The position numbers and the translations under genes are program-made. Below, one piece after another: positions 16,268 to 25,585 of a stretch of 64,000 nucleotides of DNA. Origin of the DNA: Clostridiales bacterium (GTDB lineage: Bacteria; Bacillota; Clostridia; Saccharofermentanales; DTU023); the NCBI GenBank assembly GCA_028724525.1, contig JAQYCV010000019.1, positions 1 through 64,000 on the forward strand, given 5' to 3'. The number at the start of each line of letters is the position of its first letter. Within the stretch, counting starts at the first letter, position 1. The notes under the pieces are model-generated. The model saw only the letters and a program-made list of their open reading frames with translations. It ran no database searches and was not told the origin of the DNA.

Positions 16268-18283
16268 TTAAGAATCTTGGGGACCTAGGAGTCCTTTGAG
16301 ATAAATCATTTGGTCACGTAGGATGGCCGCTTCTTCAAAGTCTAAGTTTTCAGCAGCCTGGCGCATTTGCTTGTCAAGGTCCTGAATCATAGTTTTGATT
16401 TGCCTTGGCGATAAGTCACCCTGGTAGGTCTCGCTCTGCTCAGCCTCAGCCACCAGGCTCTCCTCCTCTTCGTCCAGTTCATAGCGGGTATCCATAATCT
16501 CCCGGACATCCTTATGCACCGTCTGAGGAGTAATGCCGTGCTCTTTATTATAAGCTTCTTGTATCTTCCGCCGGCGCTCCGTTTCTGTAATCGCCTGATA
16601 CATGGATTCAGTCACCTCGTCTGCATAGAGGACAACTCGGCCATTAGCGTTCCGGGCCGCCCGCCCCATAATCTGAATCAGGGAGGTCGTGGACCGCAAG
16701 AATCCTTCTTTATCGGCATCCAGAATAGCAATGAGGGAAACCTCAGGCAGGTCCAGACCCTCGCGCAAGAGGTTGATGCCGACCAGGACGTCGAATTCAT
16801 TCTGTCGGAGATCACGTAGAATTTCTAAGCGTTCTACCGTTTTAATCTCTGAGTGGAGGTAACGTACCCGGTAACCCTCGGCCAACAAGTAGTCTGTAAG
16901 ATCTTCGGCCATGCGCTTGGTCAGGGTGAGAATTAAGCTCTTCTCGCCCTTGGCATTATTCTGATCAAGCTCTGCCGTGAGGTCATCAATTTGGCTAGCA
17001 ACGGGCCGAACATAGACCAGGGGATCCAGAAGTCCCGTGGGGCGAATAATCTGTTCTGCTAGCTGTTCGGCATGCGCTGCCTCATATTTAGCGGGGGTTG
17101 CCGAAACAAAGATGGTCTGACCCATGCGGGCTTCAAATTCGGAGAACTTCAAGGGCCGGTTGTCAAAAGCCGAGGGCAGGCGGAAGCCAAAATCTACCAG
17201 GGATTCCTTGCGGGAATGGTCGCCATTGTACATGGCCCCCACCTGGGGAACCGTCACGTGCGACTCATCAATAAAGAGCAGGTAGTCCTCCGGGAAAAAG
17301 TCCAAAAGCGTATAGGGCGGCTGGCCAGGTAATCGGCCATCCATATGGCGGGAGTAGTTCTCAATCCCCTTGCAGAATCCCGTCTCCAGTAGGATTTCCA
17401 TATCATAGCGGGTCCGCTGTTCCAGACGGTAGGCCTCCATCAACTTGCCCTGATCTCGCAGCTCTTCTAAACGCTGGTCCAACTCATGTTCAATAGAGAC
17501 CACAGCCTTCTTCAGCTTTTCCTGGGTGGTGGCATAGTGGGAGGCCGGGTAAATCTGCACATAGGTGCAGCCCCGCAAGGGCTTCATGGTGAGGGCATCT
17601 AGCTCAGAAATTTTTTCAATTTCATCGCCAAAAAAGGAGACGCGCGTAATGAGATTTTCGGAGGAGGCTGGAAAAATATCCAGGGTATCCCCCCGGGGGC
17701 GGAAGGTCCCGCGATGCAAATCCAGATCATTGCGTTGATACTGGATGGCGACCAATTCCGCAATAACCTCTTCCCGCGACTTACGCTGGCCTGGCCGAAG
17801 GTGGACCATGAGGTGCTTGTAGTCCTCAGGGTTACCGATGCCGTAGATGCAGGAAACAGAAGCGACGACAATCACATCACGACGCTCCATAAGGGAGTTG
17901 GTCGCCGCATGGCGGAGGCGGTCGATTTCATCATTAATGGCCGAGTCTTTTTCAATATAGGTATCCGTAGAGGCTATATAGGCTTCCGGCTGGTAGTAGT
18001 CATAGTAGGAAACAAAATATTCCACCGCATTGTCGGGGAAAAGGGCCTTAAACTCTTGCCAGAGCTGGCCAGCCAGGGTCTTGTTATGGGCCAAAACCAA
18101 AGCGGGTCGCTGGGTTCTTTGGATGACCTGAGCCATGGTAAAGGTCTTACCAGAACCTGTTACCCCCAAGAGGGTTTGGGCGGGCATGGCCTGGTCTAAG
18201 CCCGCGACTAGAGTATCTATGGCTTGCGGTTGGTCACCTGCGGGCTGGTAGGCTGAAGAGATATGAAACTTCTGGTCGGACAT
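16268..18283 (-). CDS. uvrB: Excinuclease ABC subunit B
   Basis: This protein of 671 residues has the standard UvrB length. It is the damage-verifying helicase-like subunit of nucleotide excision repair. Walker A is [10 protein letters not shown]. The beta-hairpin region is [15 protein letters not shown]. The helicase motifs run to [27 protein letters not shown] and [11 protein letters not shown]-terminal UVR motif for UvrC contact is present ([23 protein letters not shown]). uvrA and uvrC are not in the window. The downstream neighbour of transcription is the phosphoglucomutase gene, and the upstream one a uracil-DNA glycosylase, so a small repair unit is plausible. Confidence 0.97.
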   Translation of the reverse strand: MSDQKFHISSAYQPAGDQPQAIDTLVAGLDQAMPAQTLLGVTGSGKTFTMAQVIQRTQRPALVLAHNKTLAGQLWQEFKALFPDNAVEYFVSYYDYYQPEAYIASTDTYIEKDSAINDEIDRLRHAATNSLMERRDVIVVASVSCIYGIGNPEDYKHLMVHLRPGQRKSREEVIAELVAIQYQRNDLDLHRGTFRPRGDTLDIFPASSENLITRVSFFGDEIEKISELDALTMKPLRGCTYVQIYPASHYATTQEKLKKAVVSIEHELDQRLEELRDQGKLMEAYRLEQRTRYDMEILLETGFCKGIENYSRHMDGRLPGQPPYTLLDFFPEDYLLFIDESHVTVPQVGAMYNGDHSRKESLVDFGFRLPSAFDNRPLKFSEFEARMGQTIFVSATPAKYEAAHAEQLAEQIIRPTGLLDPLVYVRPVASQIDDLTAELDQNNAKGEKSLILTLTKRMAEDLTDYLLAEGYRVRYLHSEIKTVERLEILRDLRQNEFDVLVGINLLREGLDLPEVSLIAILDADKEGFLRSTTSLIQIMGRAARNANGRVVLYADEVTESMYQAITETERRRKIQEAYNKEHGITPQTVHKDVREIMDTRYELDEEEESLVAEAEQSETYQGDLSPRQIKTMIQDLDKQMRQAAENLDFEEAAILRDQMIYLKGLLGPQDS

Positions 18284-18298
18284 AAGGAGCGGTCACTC

Positions 18299-18919
18299 TT
18301 AGGCCTGGTCCTTTTCTGGACACAGGGGCTTGGACAAGGGGGCTTTAAAACCCAGTTCCACTAATTTTTCTCGGACTGCTAGGAGGTCAGACCAAAGTTC
18401 AGCGCGTTTAGACATGTTGCGCAAAATGTAGGCAGGGTGAAAAGTCGGCATGATATAAAAAGACTTCTGCTCAATCCATTGGCCCCGAACTCTGGAAATA
18501 GGCTCTTTACTGCCGGTAAAGTACCTATAGGCGGTCGATCCGCATAAAAGGATTACCCGGGGTTTTACCAAGGCAAACTGGGCGTTAAGGAGACGGCGGC
18601 AGGCTTTGGCTTCCTCTTCCGTAGGGGTCCGATTTTCTGGAGGTCTACACTTGACAATATTACAGATATGGAAATCTTCTTCACTGAACTCTAAGGCTAG
18701 GAGGGCATCATCCAGCAGGCGGCCTGACCGGCCGACAAAGGGCTTGCCCAGCTTATCTTCCTCTCGGCCCGGTCCCTCGCCAATGATCATGAGAGGCGCT
18801 GCCAGGCTCCCCCGGTAAACAACGACCTGGTCACGGGACTGATGGAGGTCACAGTTTTTACAAGAATTACAGGCTTGTAAAAAGCCCTGCCAGGCTGTAG
18901 GTAGATCTTCAAAGGTCAT
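18299..18919 (-). CDS. Uracil-DNA glycosylase, family 4 (iron-sulfur type)
   Basis: This 206-residue protein removes uracil from DNA. The family-4 motifs are clear: GEGPGREEDKLGKPFVGRSG, NIVKCRPPENRTP and FHPAYILRN. Cysteines near the N-terminus (a CxxC, with two further nearby Cys) and in the middle (CRPP and KACRR) provide the ligands of the [4Fe-4S] cluster typical of this family. It is 15 bases upstream of uvrB on the same strand, which suggests a shared transcript for two DNA repair enzymes. Confidence 0.92.
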   Translation of the reverse strand: MTFEDLPTAWQGFLQACNSCKNCDLHQSRDQVVVYRGSLAAPLMIIGEGPGREEDKLGKPFVGRSGRLLDDALLALEFSEEDFHICNIVKCRPPENRTPTEEEAKACRRLLNAQFALVKPRVILLCGSTAYRYFTGSKEPISRVRGQWIEQKSFYIMPTFHPAYILRNMSKRAELWSDLLAVREKLVELGFKAPLSKPLCPEKDQA

Positions 18920-19023
18920 GGTCTCCCCTCCTTAACCTTTATAGTCTAGCATAAGCCACTTGCTTCGAGAAAACTAAGCAAACTCGGGCGGGCCCCAAAG
19001 GTCAGAAGCCTGGCTCAATTGAT

Positions 19024-20769
19024 TTAGATATTCATAGTGACGATAAAGCTAGACCCATGGCCAGGCTGGGATTCCACACGGGCTTCTCCGCCATAAAGCT
19101 GGGCAATGTGTTTAACAATGGAAAGGCCGAGGCCGGTGCCCCCCAGGCTACGTGATCGACCCGTATCGACCCGGTAGAAACGTTCAAAGATGCGCTTTTG
19201 GGCCTCTGGTGAGATACCAGGACCGTTATCCTTCACCACTATCTGGACTTTTTGCGGACTGAGCCGGTAGGCAGAAACAGAAACTTTACCAGCCTCTTGA
19301 TTATATTTAATAGCATTATCAATCAGGTTGATGAGCACTTGCTTAATCCGGTCAGCCTCTGCTTCTACAGGTAGGCTTTCCGGCAGATTATCTTCAGTAT
19401 AGACAGAGACTTTTTTGTCTGAAGCCTGGTCATCCAGGAGCACAATCACTTCATCGATTAGCTCGCTCAAGTCAAAACGAGCAATATTTTTAATCTTCCC
19501 CTGCTCTGCTTCAGATAGCGAGAGAATGTCATTGATGAGGTGTTCTAGACGTTCCGCCTCCACATCAATAATGTCATAAAAACGCTGGGCTTGCTCAGAA
19601 CTGACCTTAGGATTATCCCGCAGGGTCTCTACAAAGCCGCGGATTGAGGTGAGGGGAGTTTTCAGCTCATGGGTCACATTGGCGACAAAATCCCGGCGGA
19701 AGGCAGCACTCTCTTCTTCTACGGTCAGATCATGCAAGGCTACGACTACACCATAGACAGAGTCTTCCACAAATATAGGCGAAACCAGGGTTTTATAGCG
19801 CAGGTCTCCCTTAATCGTGCTTAGGCTTAAGATCGTGTCTAGATCCTCCCCTGTAGACATGGACTGGTCGATCAGGTCATCCAATTCTTCCGAGTGGGTA
19901 AGGAGAATTTGCGGGTAGGACTTGTCTTCGGGGTCCAAATTGCGGCCAAAGACATACAGTGCCTGACGATTGCTGTATAAAAGATTTTTGTTCTCATCCA
20001 CCAAGAGGAGGGGGTCAATGATGGTATTCAAGATGGTAGAAAGTCTGGCCATGCGTTGCAGGCTATATTCATGGCGTTCTTCCAAAAGCTTACCGGCCTG
20101 GTTGAATGCTACGCTTAAGGCCTGCACTTCATTGAAGGGGGCGCCAGCAATCTCTGAGACTTGAACCGCATAATTCCCCTGGCCTAAATCTACCAATGCT
20201 TCGCGCAATCCTTCCAGGCTAGAGATATAGCCTTGGGTTTTCTTGCCTACCCAAAGATGGCAGAAGACCAAGCTGAGCAGGGTAAAGAGGCAAGCAGAAA
20301 GCAAGAGAGGCCAAAAGTCCTGCCATGGGAAGGCAGGCTCAACCCCTAGACGAATAGCAGCAGCCTGACTAGGGACGCGCAAAGTATAATATAGCTTGCT
20401 CTTGTGGCTTTGCTCAAAGCGGCGGATAAAAAAGCGGTCCTCCCCTGCAAAGGCCCGGCGGAACTCTTCTCGGCTTTTTTCCTTAAAGGCATTGGCTTGG
20501 TCAGGCAAACGCAAAATGACCTCGCCGTCTTCATGTAAAACAATAAGGTCTAAATTGGGTAAAGGAGAAGAGTCATACATGCTTACCGCAAGATCATTGA
20601 TCTCTAGGCCAGATTCCCAGCCTCGCGCGAGAAGTTCACCTGCTTCCGAAAGCTGGGCCTCCAATTGCGCCTGCGCCTGCCTTTGGCTATGAAAGGCTGC
20701 CAGCGCCAAAAAAAGGATGAGGCTAGCAAGTAATATAAACACAAGACCGCGCGTCAGATCTTTTTTCAT
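19024..20769 (-). CDS. phoR: Sensor histidine kinase of the phosphate response (PhoR/PnpS type)
   Basis: This is a 581-residue membrane kinase. TM1 lies at about residues 9-27 and TM2 at about 150-172, enclosing an extracytoplasmic sensor segment. A HAMP-like stretch and a PAS domain (about 246-350) follow. The HisKA motif is FVANVTHELKTPLTSIRGF with the phosphorylated His. HATPase boxes are LIDNAIKYN, VKDNGPGIS and GGTGLGLSIV. It is the last gene of the pst-pho cluster and lies 69 bases after phoB. In this arrangement PhoR phosphorylates PhoB under phosphate limitation, with PhoU and the Pst transporter keeping it inactive when phosphate is plentiful. Family identity is firm; the phosphate role is inferred from context. 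Confidence 0.92.
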   Translation of the reverse strand: MKKDLTRGLVFILLASLILFLALAAFHSQRQAQAQLEAQLSEAGELLARGWESGLEINDLAVSMYDSSPLPNLDLIVLHEDGEVILRLPDQANAFKEKSREEFRRAFAGEDRFFIRRFEQSHKSKLYYTLRVPSQAAAIRLGVEPAFPWQDFWPLLLSACLFTLLSLVFCHLWVGKKTQGYISSLEGLREALVDLGQGNYAVQVSEIAGAPFNEVQALSVAFNQAGKLLEERHEYSLQRMARLSTILNTIIDPLLLVDENKNLLYSNRQALYVFGRNLDPEDKSYPQILLTHSEELDDLIDQSMSTGEDLDTILSLSTIKGDLRYKTLVSPIFVEDSVYGVVVALHDLTVEEESAAFRRDFVANVTHELKTPLTSIRGFVETLRDNPKVSSEQAQRFYDIIDVEAERLEHLINDILSLSEAEQGKIKNIARFDLSELIDEVIVLLDDQASDKKVSVYTEDNLPESLPVEAEADRIKQVLINLIDNAIKYNQEAGKVSVSAYRLSPQKVQIVVKDNGPGISPEAQKRIFERFYRVDTGRSRSLGGTGLGLSIVKHIAQLYGGEARVESQPGHGSSFIVTMNI

Positions 20770-20838
20770 ATACCCTCCTTTATGCTTAGGAAAGCAAAGG
20801 CTATGGGCAGGCTAACAAGCGGCTCTGACTTGTTTAGC

Positions 20839-21627
20839 CTAGTCTTCTTCCTTGAAGCGGTAACCAAAACCCCGGACGGTCTGGATAAGCTCTGGTTTGG
20901 AACTATCGTCCTCTATCTTACGGCGCAACTGCCTAATATGGACATCTACGGTTCGGGTTTCGCCAGAATAATCATAACCCCAGACATAGTTCAAAAGATC
21001 ATCACGGCTGTAGGCATTACCCCGGTGGAGCATGAGAAACTTCAAGAGCTCATATTCGCGGTGGGTCATTTCGAGCTCTTGCTTATCCTTAAACACGACA
21101 TGGCGAGCATCGTCCAAGGTGATGTCCCCTGCCCGGATTTGCTTGCGCTTGTCGTCTTCAGGCTTAGGCGGGTTATTGGGGACTTGCAAACTATAAGCAG
21201 GCGCAGGACCTGCTTGATCTCCAGCCTGTTGGCGAAGCATTTTGAAATGACGGCGGAGGAGGGCCCTTACTCGGGCCAAAAACTCCCGTATACCAAAGGG
21301 TTTTGTCACATAGTCGTCAGCGCCAATCTCTAAGCCTTTGACCTTATCTTGCTCTGTTCCCCTGGCCGTCAACATCATGACCAAACTGTCTTTATAGGCT
21401 TGGCTAGCCCGCAAGCGTTCGCAAATTTCTAGGCCGTCCATGTTGGGTAGCATCAGGTCTAAGATAAAGAGGGTCACAGGAGGAAAGCTCTCTTTTTCCA
21501 GATAGTCAAACAGATCTTCCCCAGAGACAAAGCTTAGGCAAGCATAACCTTCATTTTGCAGATTGAACTCTAGGAGCTCAGCTATAGACTGCTCATCTTC
21601 GACAATGATCAGCTGTGGTCTACTCAT
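20839..21627 (-). CDS. phoB: Phosphate response regulator (PhoB/PhoP type, OmpR family)
   Basis: This 262-residue protein has a receiver domain with IVEDEQS, the phospho-acceptor Asp in LFILDLMLPNMDG, and the KPFG lysine. A linker of about 45 residues, longer than usual and Pro/Gln-rich, leads to a winged-helix DNA-binding domain (MTHREYELLKFLMLHRG, TVDVHIRQLRRKIE). The start at 21627 overlaps the phoU stop (ATGAGTAG), so the two are translationally coupled. An upstream in-frame start eight codons earlier was rejected because GAGAGGGAA sits between it and the chosen ATG. Confidence 0.92.
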   Translation of the reverse strand: MSRPQLIIVEDEQSIAELLEFNLQNEGYACLSFVSGEDLFDYLEKESFPPVTLFILDLMLPNMDGLEICERLRASQAYKDSLVMMLTARGTEQDKVKGLEIGADDYVTKPFGIREFLARVRALLRRHFKMLRQQAGDQAGPAPAYSLQVPNNPPKPEDDKRKQIRAGDITLDDARHVVFKDKQELEMTHREYELLKFLMLHRGNAYSRDDLLNYVWGYDYSGETRTVDVHIRQLRRKIEDDSSKPELIQTVRGFGYRFKEED

Positions 21628-22288
21628 GTTCCCTCTCTTCGAAGAAGTCAAAGGCGCCCTCCAAATAATAAATTACCCATTCTGCTACATTTTCAGCATG
21701 GTCAGCGCAACGTTCTACATGCTTAGCAATCATGAGCAAGTTCAAATACCCCTCTATATTGCGCGTGTCATCTTTCATAGAACGCACAAGTTCGCTGTAA
21801 ACAAAAGCATAGAGGTTATCTACCAGGTCATCCATCTTAATCACAGCCAGGGCCTTTTCTCTGTCGCGCGTTACATAAGCGTCTAGAGCAGCAGAAGTCA
21901 TCTTCCGACACTGTTCAAACATCTGGTTAAGGTCGGAAGGAATTGGGAGTTTATAGTCTCCAGCTATCATCCGGCGGGTGTGCATGCAAATATCCTCAGC
22001 ATGGTCCCCCATACGCTCCAAGTCTGTGATGAGCTTGAGGTTGGAGGTGATATCCCGGAGGTCGCTGGCAACCGGCTGCTGGCGGGCTATCAGGAGTACA
22101 CAAGCCTTATTGATCTGCATTGTGGCCTGGTCGATGATGTCGTCTTTTGTGATGACTTGGTCACACAGGTCCTGGTCATAATTAACCAAGGCCTGATTGG
22201 CACTGCCCAGGGCTGTTTCTACAAGTGATCCCAGACGGATCATTTCATTATGGAGTGCTTCCATTTCTTTAGTAAATTCAATGCGCAT
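21620..22288 (-). CDS. phoU: Phosphate signalling protein PhoU
   Basis: This protein of 222 residues is all-helical, with two PhoU repeats. Each has the metal-binding ExxxD-type patterns (for example DDIIDQ, ERMGDHAED and ERCADHAENVAEW). PhoU links the Pst transporter to the PhoR kinase and represses phosphate uptake and signalling when phosphate is abundant. It lies between pstB and phoB, the common order. The ATG at 22288 has an AGGA site six bases upstream; an ATG two codons earlier would overlap that site. The 103-bp gap before it holds a small hairpin (AATGAT/ATCATT) but no clear terminator. Confidence 0.95.
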   Translation of the reverse strand: MRIEFTKEMEALHNEMIRLGSLVETALGSANQALVNYDQDLCDQVITKDDIIDQATMQINKACVLLIARQQPVASDLRDITSNLKLITDLERMGDHAEDICMHTRRMIAGDYKLPIPSDLNQMFEQCRKMTSAALDAYVTRDREKALAVIKMDDLVDNLYAFVYSELVRSMKDDTRNIEGYLNLLMIAKHVERCADHAENVAEWVIYYLEGAFDFFEEREHE

Positions 22289-22391
22289 ACTCATTCCTAT
22301 GGCCTCCGCATCATTGCATGTTCAAAAGTTTTTAAATAGAGACTTACGTGTAATGATTTAAGATCATTATTAGGCAGATGCCCGGTAAGAA

Positions 22392-23225
22392 TCAACCGAA
22401 TTTACCCGAGATGTAGGCTTCTGTACGGGGATCCTGGGGCAGGTGGAAGATTTGGTCTGTTTCTCCTGCTTCGATGATTTCACCCAAGAGGAAGAAGGCT
22501 GTTCGGTCACTCACCCGGGCAGCTTGAGCCATAGAGTGGGTAACGATAATGATGGTAAACTCCCCCTTGAGTTCCATAATCAAGTCTTCAATCCTGGAGG
22601 TAGCCAAGGGGTCTAAGGCCGAGGTCGGCTCGTCCATCAGGATAATCTCAGGTTCTAGGGCAATGGCCCGGGCAATGCAAAGGCGTTGCTGCTGGCCGCC
22701 AGAAAGACTGGTACCCGAACGATGGAGGATATCTTTGACCTCGTCCCAAAGGGCGGCTTCTCGAAGGGAAATTTCCACCCGGTCCTGGATTAGCTTTTTA
22801 TCTTTAACGCCTTGGCAGCGCAAGCCGTAAGCTACATTGTCAAAGATTGACATGGGAAAGGGGTTGGGCTGCTGGAAGACCATACCCACCTTGGTCCGCA
22901 GGGCGACGACGTCTGTATCCTTACTGTTGATATCCTCATCGTGAAGGATAATTTGTCCCTCAACCCGGCAACCTTCTACCAAGTCGTTCATTCGGTTGAA
23001 GCAACGCAAAAATGTCGATTTACCACAACCGGAGGGGCCAATAAAGGCCTGGACTTCTTTTTCAGGAATCCGGATATTAACATCTTTGAGCGCCTGAAAA
23101 TCTCCGTAGAAGAGATTCAGCTTGGAAACGACAATTTCTTCGCCCCTGGCCAGCGCTTGGGCTTCCACATTTTCCAAGTCCTCTGCCTCTTCTCTTGTTT
23201 TTGCTATTACTTGTGTATCACTCAT
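22392..23225 (-). CDS. pstB: Phosphate ABC transporter ATP-binding protein
   Basis: This 277-residue ATPase has Walker [10 protein letters not shown], the signature [14 protein letters not shown] and Walker [14 protein letters not shown]. The substrate-specific [16 protein letters not shown] stretch is typical of PstB. About 30 residues precede the usual domain start. It energises phosphate import by PstC/PstA. It begins one base after the pstA stop, consistent with one transcript. Confidence 0.97.
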   Translation of the reverse strand: MSDTQVIAKTREEAEDLENVEAQALARGEEIVVSKLNLFYGDFQALKDVNIRIPEKEVQAFIGPSGCGKSTFLRCFNRMNDLVEGCRVEGQIILHDEDINSKDTDVVALRTKVGMVFQQPNPFPMSIFDNVAYGLRCQGVKDKKLIQDRVEISLREAALWDEVKDILHRSGTSLSGGQQQRLCIARAIALEPEIILMDEPTSALDPLATSRIEDLIMELKGEFTIIIVTHSMAQAARVSDRTAFFLLGEIIEAGETDQIFHLPQDPRTEAYISGKFG

Positions 23226-23226
23226 C

Positions 23227-24474
23227 TTATACTCCCTTATCTAAACCTAGTTGCTTGCGGTGTAAGCGGTTGAGGATGAAGCGGGTCAGGAAATTGAGAA
23301 TCAGGACCAGGGCCAGGATCACGATTGAGATGGCCGTCGCCTGGGCAAAGTCTGGTTGTTCTCCGGACATGACCTTCCAAACATGTAGGGCCAGGGTGGT
23401 GGCCCCTCGACTGTACACAGGCTGGTCTGAAATGGCGACGCCCATGGTGTAAATGAGGGCAGCGGACTCGCCAATCACCCGGCTGATGGACAGGAGGCAG
23501 GCCGTTACGATACCGGGCATGGCCTGAGGCAGGACCACCCTAAAGATGGTTTGCGTAAGGCTGGCCCCCAAAGACAGAGACCCCATCCGCATGGAAACCG
23601 GTACGGTCTTGAGGGCTTCCTCGGTCTGACGGATTACCAAGGGTAAAAGCACAACCGACATAGTTAGACCGCCTAAGACTATAGACTGACCTTGAATGCC
23701 GAAGGCTGCAGTGATGGGATAAAGCATGGTCATCCCCATCAATCCAAAGATAATAGAAGGAATACCTGCCAGCATATCAATGCCGGTCCGGATAATGTCT
23801 GTAAAGCGGTTCTTGGCTGCTACTTCGTTTAGCCAAATCGCCGCACAGATACCGATGGGTAGAACAAGCACAAGGGTGATGGCGATCAGCATGATAGACG
23901 TGAGCATGGAACCCCGGATGCCACCCCCCTTGCTCTGCCCAAAGTATTCATAGAAGGCCTCAGCCTTTTGATCAAGCTCGGCTACGGATTTCTGCGCATT
24001 CTTTTGCACCTGGGGGCCGACATGACCACGGTTGCCTTCTGCATCTAGATAGGTTAATTTTTTCAGGACCATGCCGGGGAAGGGCCGCATCACCTGGCCC
24101 TCTTGGCCCGCCGTAATGGATTTCGCGTGCATTAAAGGGGATTCAGGGTCTATGGCATGGACCGTCACTACCTTCGATTTATTTTTATCTAAGCCGTCCT
24201 GCAGGGCAAGGCCCAACTTACGCGAGTAGTAAGTACCGGCAGGCAGACTGCTGGGTACTTGGAAATTACCCAGCTTAGCTAATTCAGGATCCTCAACCCG
24301 GGCAATCACATTCTTTGAGTTATAGTCTCCTTTAATCATGTCCCAGGAGAGGTCTTCTACGCCGGTCTTGAAAATGAAAACCAGGATGGCTAGGAGGACA
24401 AACACAGAAATGAGCGAAAAGAACCAAGATAAAGCTAAGATCAGGCGATCTTTCAACAAACGTGCCCTACTCAT
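23227..24474 (-). CDS. pstA: Phosphate ABC transporter permease PstA (with a large extracytoplasmic insertion)
   Basis: This protein of 415 residues is much longer than classical PstA (about 280-300). The inner-membrane permease core is standard: [16 protein letters not shown] and the EAL-type coupling loop [20 protein letters not shown]. Between TM1 (about residues 12-35) and TM2 (from about 185) there is an extra polar segment of about 145 residues. It begins [11 protein letters not shown] and, by topology, faces outside. The insertion holds no motif I can name. The start overlaps the pstC end by 8 bases. Confidence 0.93.
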   Translation of the reverse strand: MSRARLLKDRLILALSWFFSLISVFVLLAILVFIFKTGVEDLSWDMIKGDYNSKNVIARVEDPELAKLGNFQVPSSLPAGTYYSRKLGLALQDGLDKNKSKVVTVHAIDPESPLMHAKSITAGQEGQVMRPFPGMVLKKLTYLDAEGNRGHVGPQVQKNAQKSVAELDQKAEAFYEYFGQSKGGGIRGSMLTSIMLIAITLVLVLPIGICAAIWLNEVAAKNRFTDIIRTGIDMLAGIPSIIFGLMGMTMLYPITAAFGIQGQSIVLGGLTMSVVLLPLVIRQTEEALKTVPVSMRMGSLSLGASLTQTIFRVVLPQAMPGIVTACLLSISRVIGESAALIYTMGVAISDQPVYSRGATTLALHVWKVMSGEQPDFAQATAISIVILALVLILNFLTRFILNRLHRKQLGLDKGV

Positions 24475-25444
24475 CCTTCATGCCTCCGGCAAATTGCCGT
24501 TTGAGAAAGTAAATCCCCGCATTCGTAATCAGAATCAAAATAATGAGTACAATACCGACAGAGAAGCGGACGTCATAGTCCAAGCCAGAAGTTTCATGGA
24601 AGCCGGATAACATGGTTGAGGTCAGCGTGCGCGTGGAATCGAAGGGATTGATACTGGGCCCAATAAAGGCGTTACCGGCAACCATGGAGACAGCGGTCGC
24701 TTCACCGAAGGCCCGGCCCACGCCCATAACCAAGCCGGAAAAGATCCCCGACCGGGCGGCCCGGAGGACCATTTTGAAGTTGGTCTGAGTTTCCGTTGCA
24801 CCCAAGGCCAGCGAACCCTGGATGAGGGAATCTGGAACTGCATGGATGGCAGAGATGGCCAAGTCAGTCATGGTCGGAAAAATCATGATGGCCAAAAGAA
24901 TAACGACCGTGAGGAAGGAATTGCCGCCAGCCGTGTGGTAATTAAAGACTCCTGCCAACTTCACCACCATTTGGGTGATGACGCCAGAGGCAAAAACACC
25001 GTAAACGACAGAAGGAATTGCCGCCAGGACTTCCACGGCGGTGGTAAGCACCGTCTGCATGCGTTTAGGAGCCATGCGGGTAATCATCAGCGCGGTTAGT
25101 ACAGCCAGGGGGAAGGAGATCAAGGCAGCAAAGAAAGCGGAGAGCAGGGTATTGATTATAATAAAGCCTACTCCGTAAACGCCCTGGTCTGCTCTCCAGC
25201 GCGTACCTGTCAAAAACGCCCATAAATTTTGCTGGTCAGCTCCGCGAGAAGGAAGAAAAACGCCCACCCCACGGCTAAATACAAAAATAAAGATCAGCAC
25301 AATCATGAGGCCCGAGATGACCCCGGCGACCGTGAAGATGGTCCGCGCGGTTTTATCCGTACGTTTGATGCGGGCTACAGATTCTACTGTTGCGTAGCGG
25401 CCTAGCGGCCGACTGCCGCCCCTTTTATCTGGGGATTTGTCCAT
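24467..25444 (-). CDS. pstC: Phosphate ABC transporter permease PstC
   Basis: This 325-residue permease has six predicted membrane helices. Characteristic motifs are EVLAAIPSVVYGVFA and the coupling loop region PDSLIQGSLALGATETQT. It forms the phosphate channel with PstA. It is the first gene of the cluster. The usual pstS gene for the phosphate-binding lipoprotein is not upstream: only 141 bp separate pstC from an unrelated membrane protein gene. PstS must therefore be encoded elsewhere or replaced. Confidence 0.95.
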   Translation of the reverse strand: MDKSPDKRGGSRPLGRYATVESVARIKRTDKTARTIFTVAGVISGLMIVLIFIFVFSRGVGVFLPSRGADQQNLWAFLTGTRWRADQGVYGVGFIIINTLLSAFFAALISFPLAVLTALMITRMAPKRMQTVLTTAVEVLAAIPSVVYGVFASGVITQMVVKLAGVFNYHTAGGNSFLTVVILLAIMIFPTMTDLAISAIHAVPDSLIQGSLALGATETQTNFKMVLRAARSGIFSGLVMGVGRAFGEATAVSMVAGNAFIGPSINPFDSTRTLTSTMLSGFHETSGLDYDVRFSVGIVLIILILITNAGIYFLKRQFAGGMKDE

Positions 25445-25510
25445 GAAGACGCTCTACTTTCTCTTATTCAGCATTTAGCCAAGGACGACCTGTCCTCGAC
25501 TAAGTCTAGA

Positions 25511-25566
25511 ATAGTAAAGGGCCTTTAGGGCTGTATAAGCTTTATGTAAAATCCGAGTTAAGTAAA
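25511..25566 (-). promoter_or_regulatory. Possible Pho-box-like promoter region of pstC
   Basis: Upstream of pstC the minus strand carries TTTACT, TTTACA and TTATAC. These resemble the TT(A/T/C)ACA half-sites bound by PhoP in Bacillus, but the spacing is irregular (16 and 12 bases instead of about 11). A TACTAT box 16 bases after TTATAC could be the -10. This is suggestive only. Confidence 0.3.
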
Positions 25567-25585
25567 GGGTGGTCTAGCACGAGGC

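Noticed and set aside
22352-22368. A terminator between pstB and phoU
   Set aside because: The AATGAT/ATCATT hairpin is only 6 bp, A/T-rich and has no U-tract, so read-through of one pst-pho transcript is more likely.
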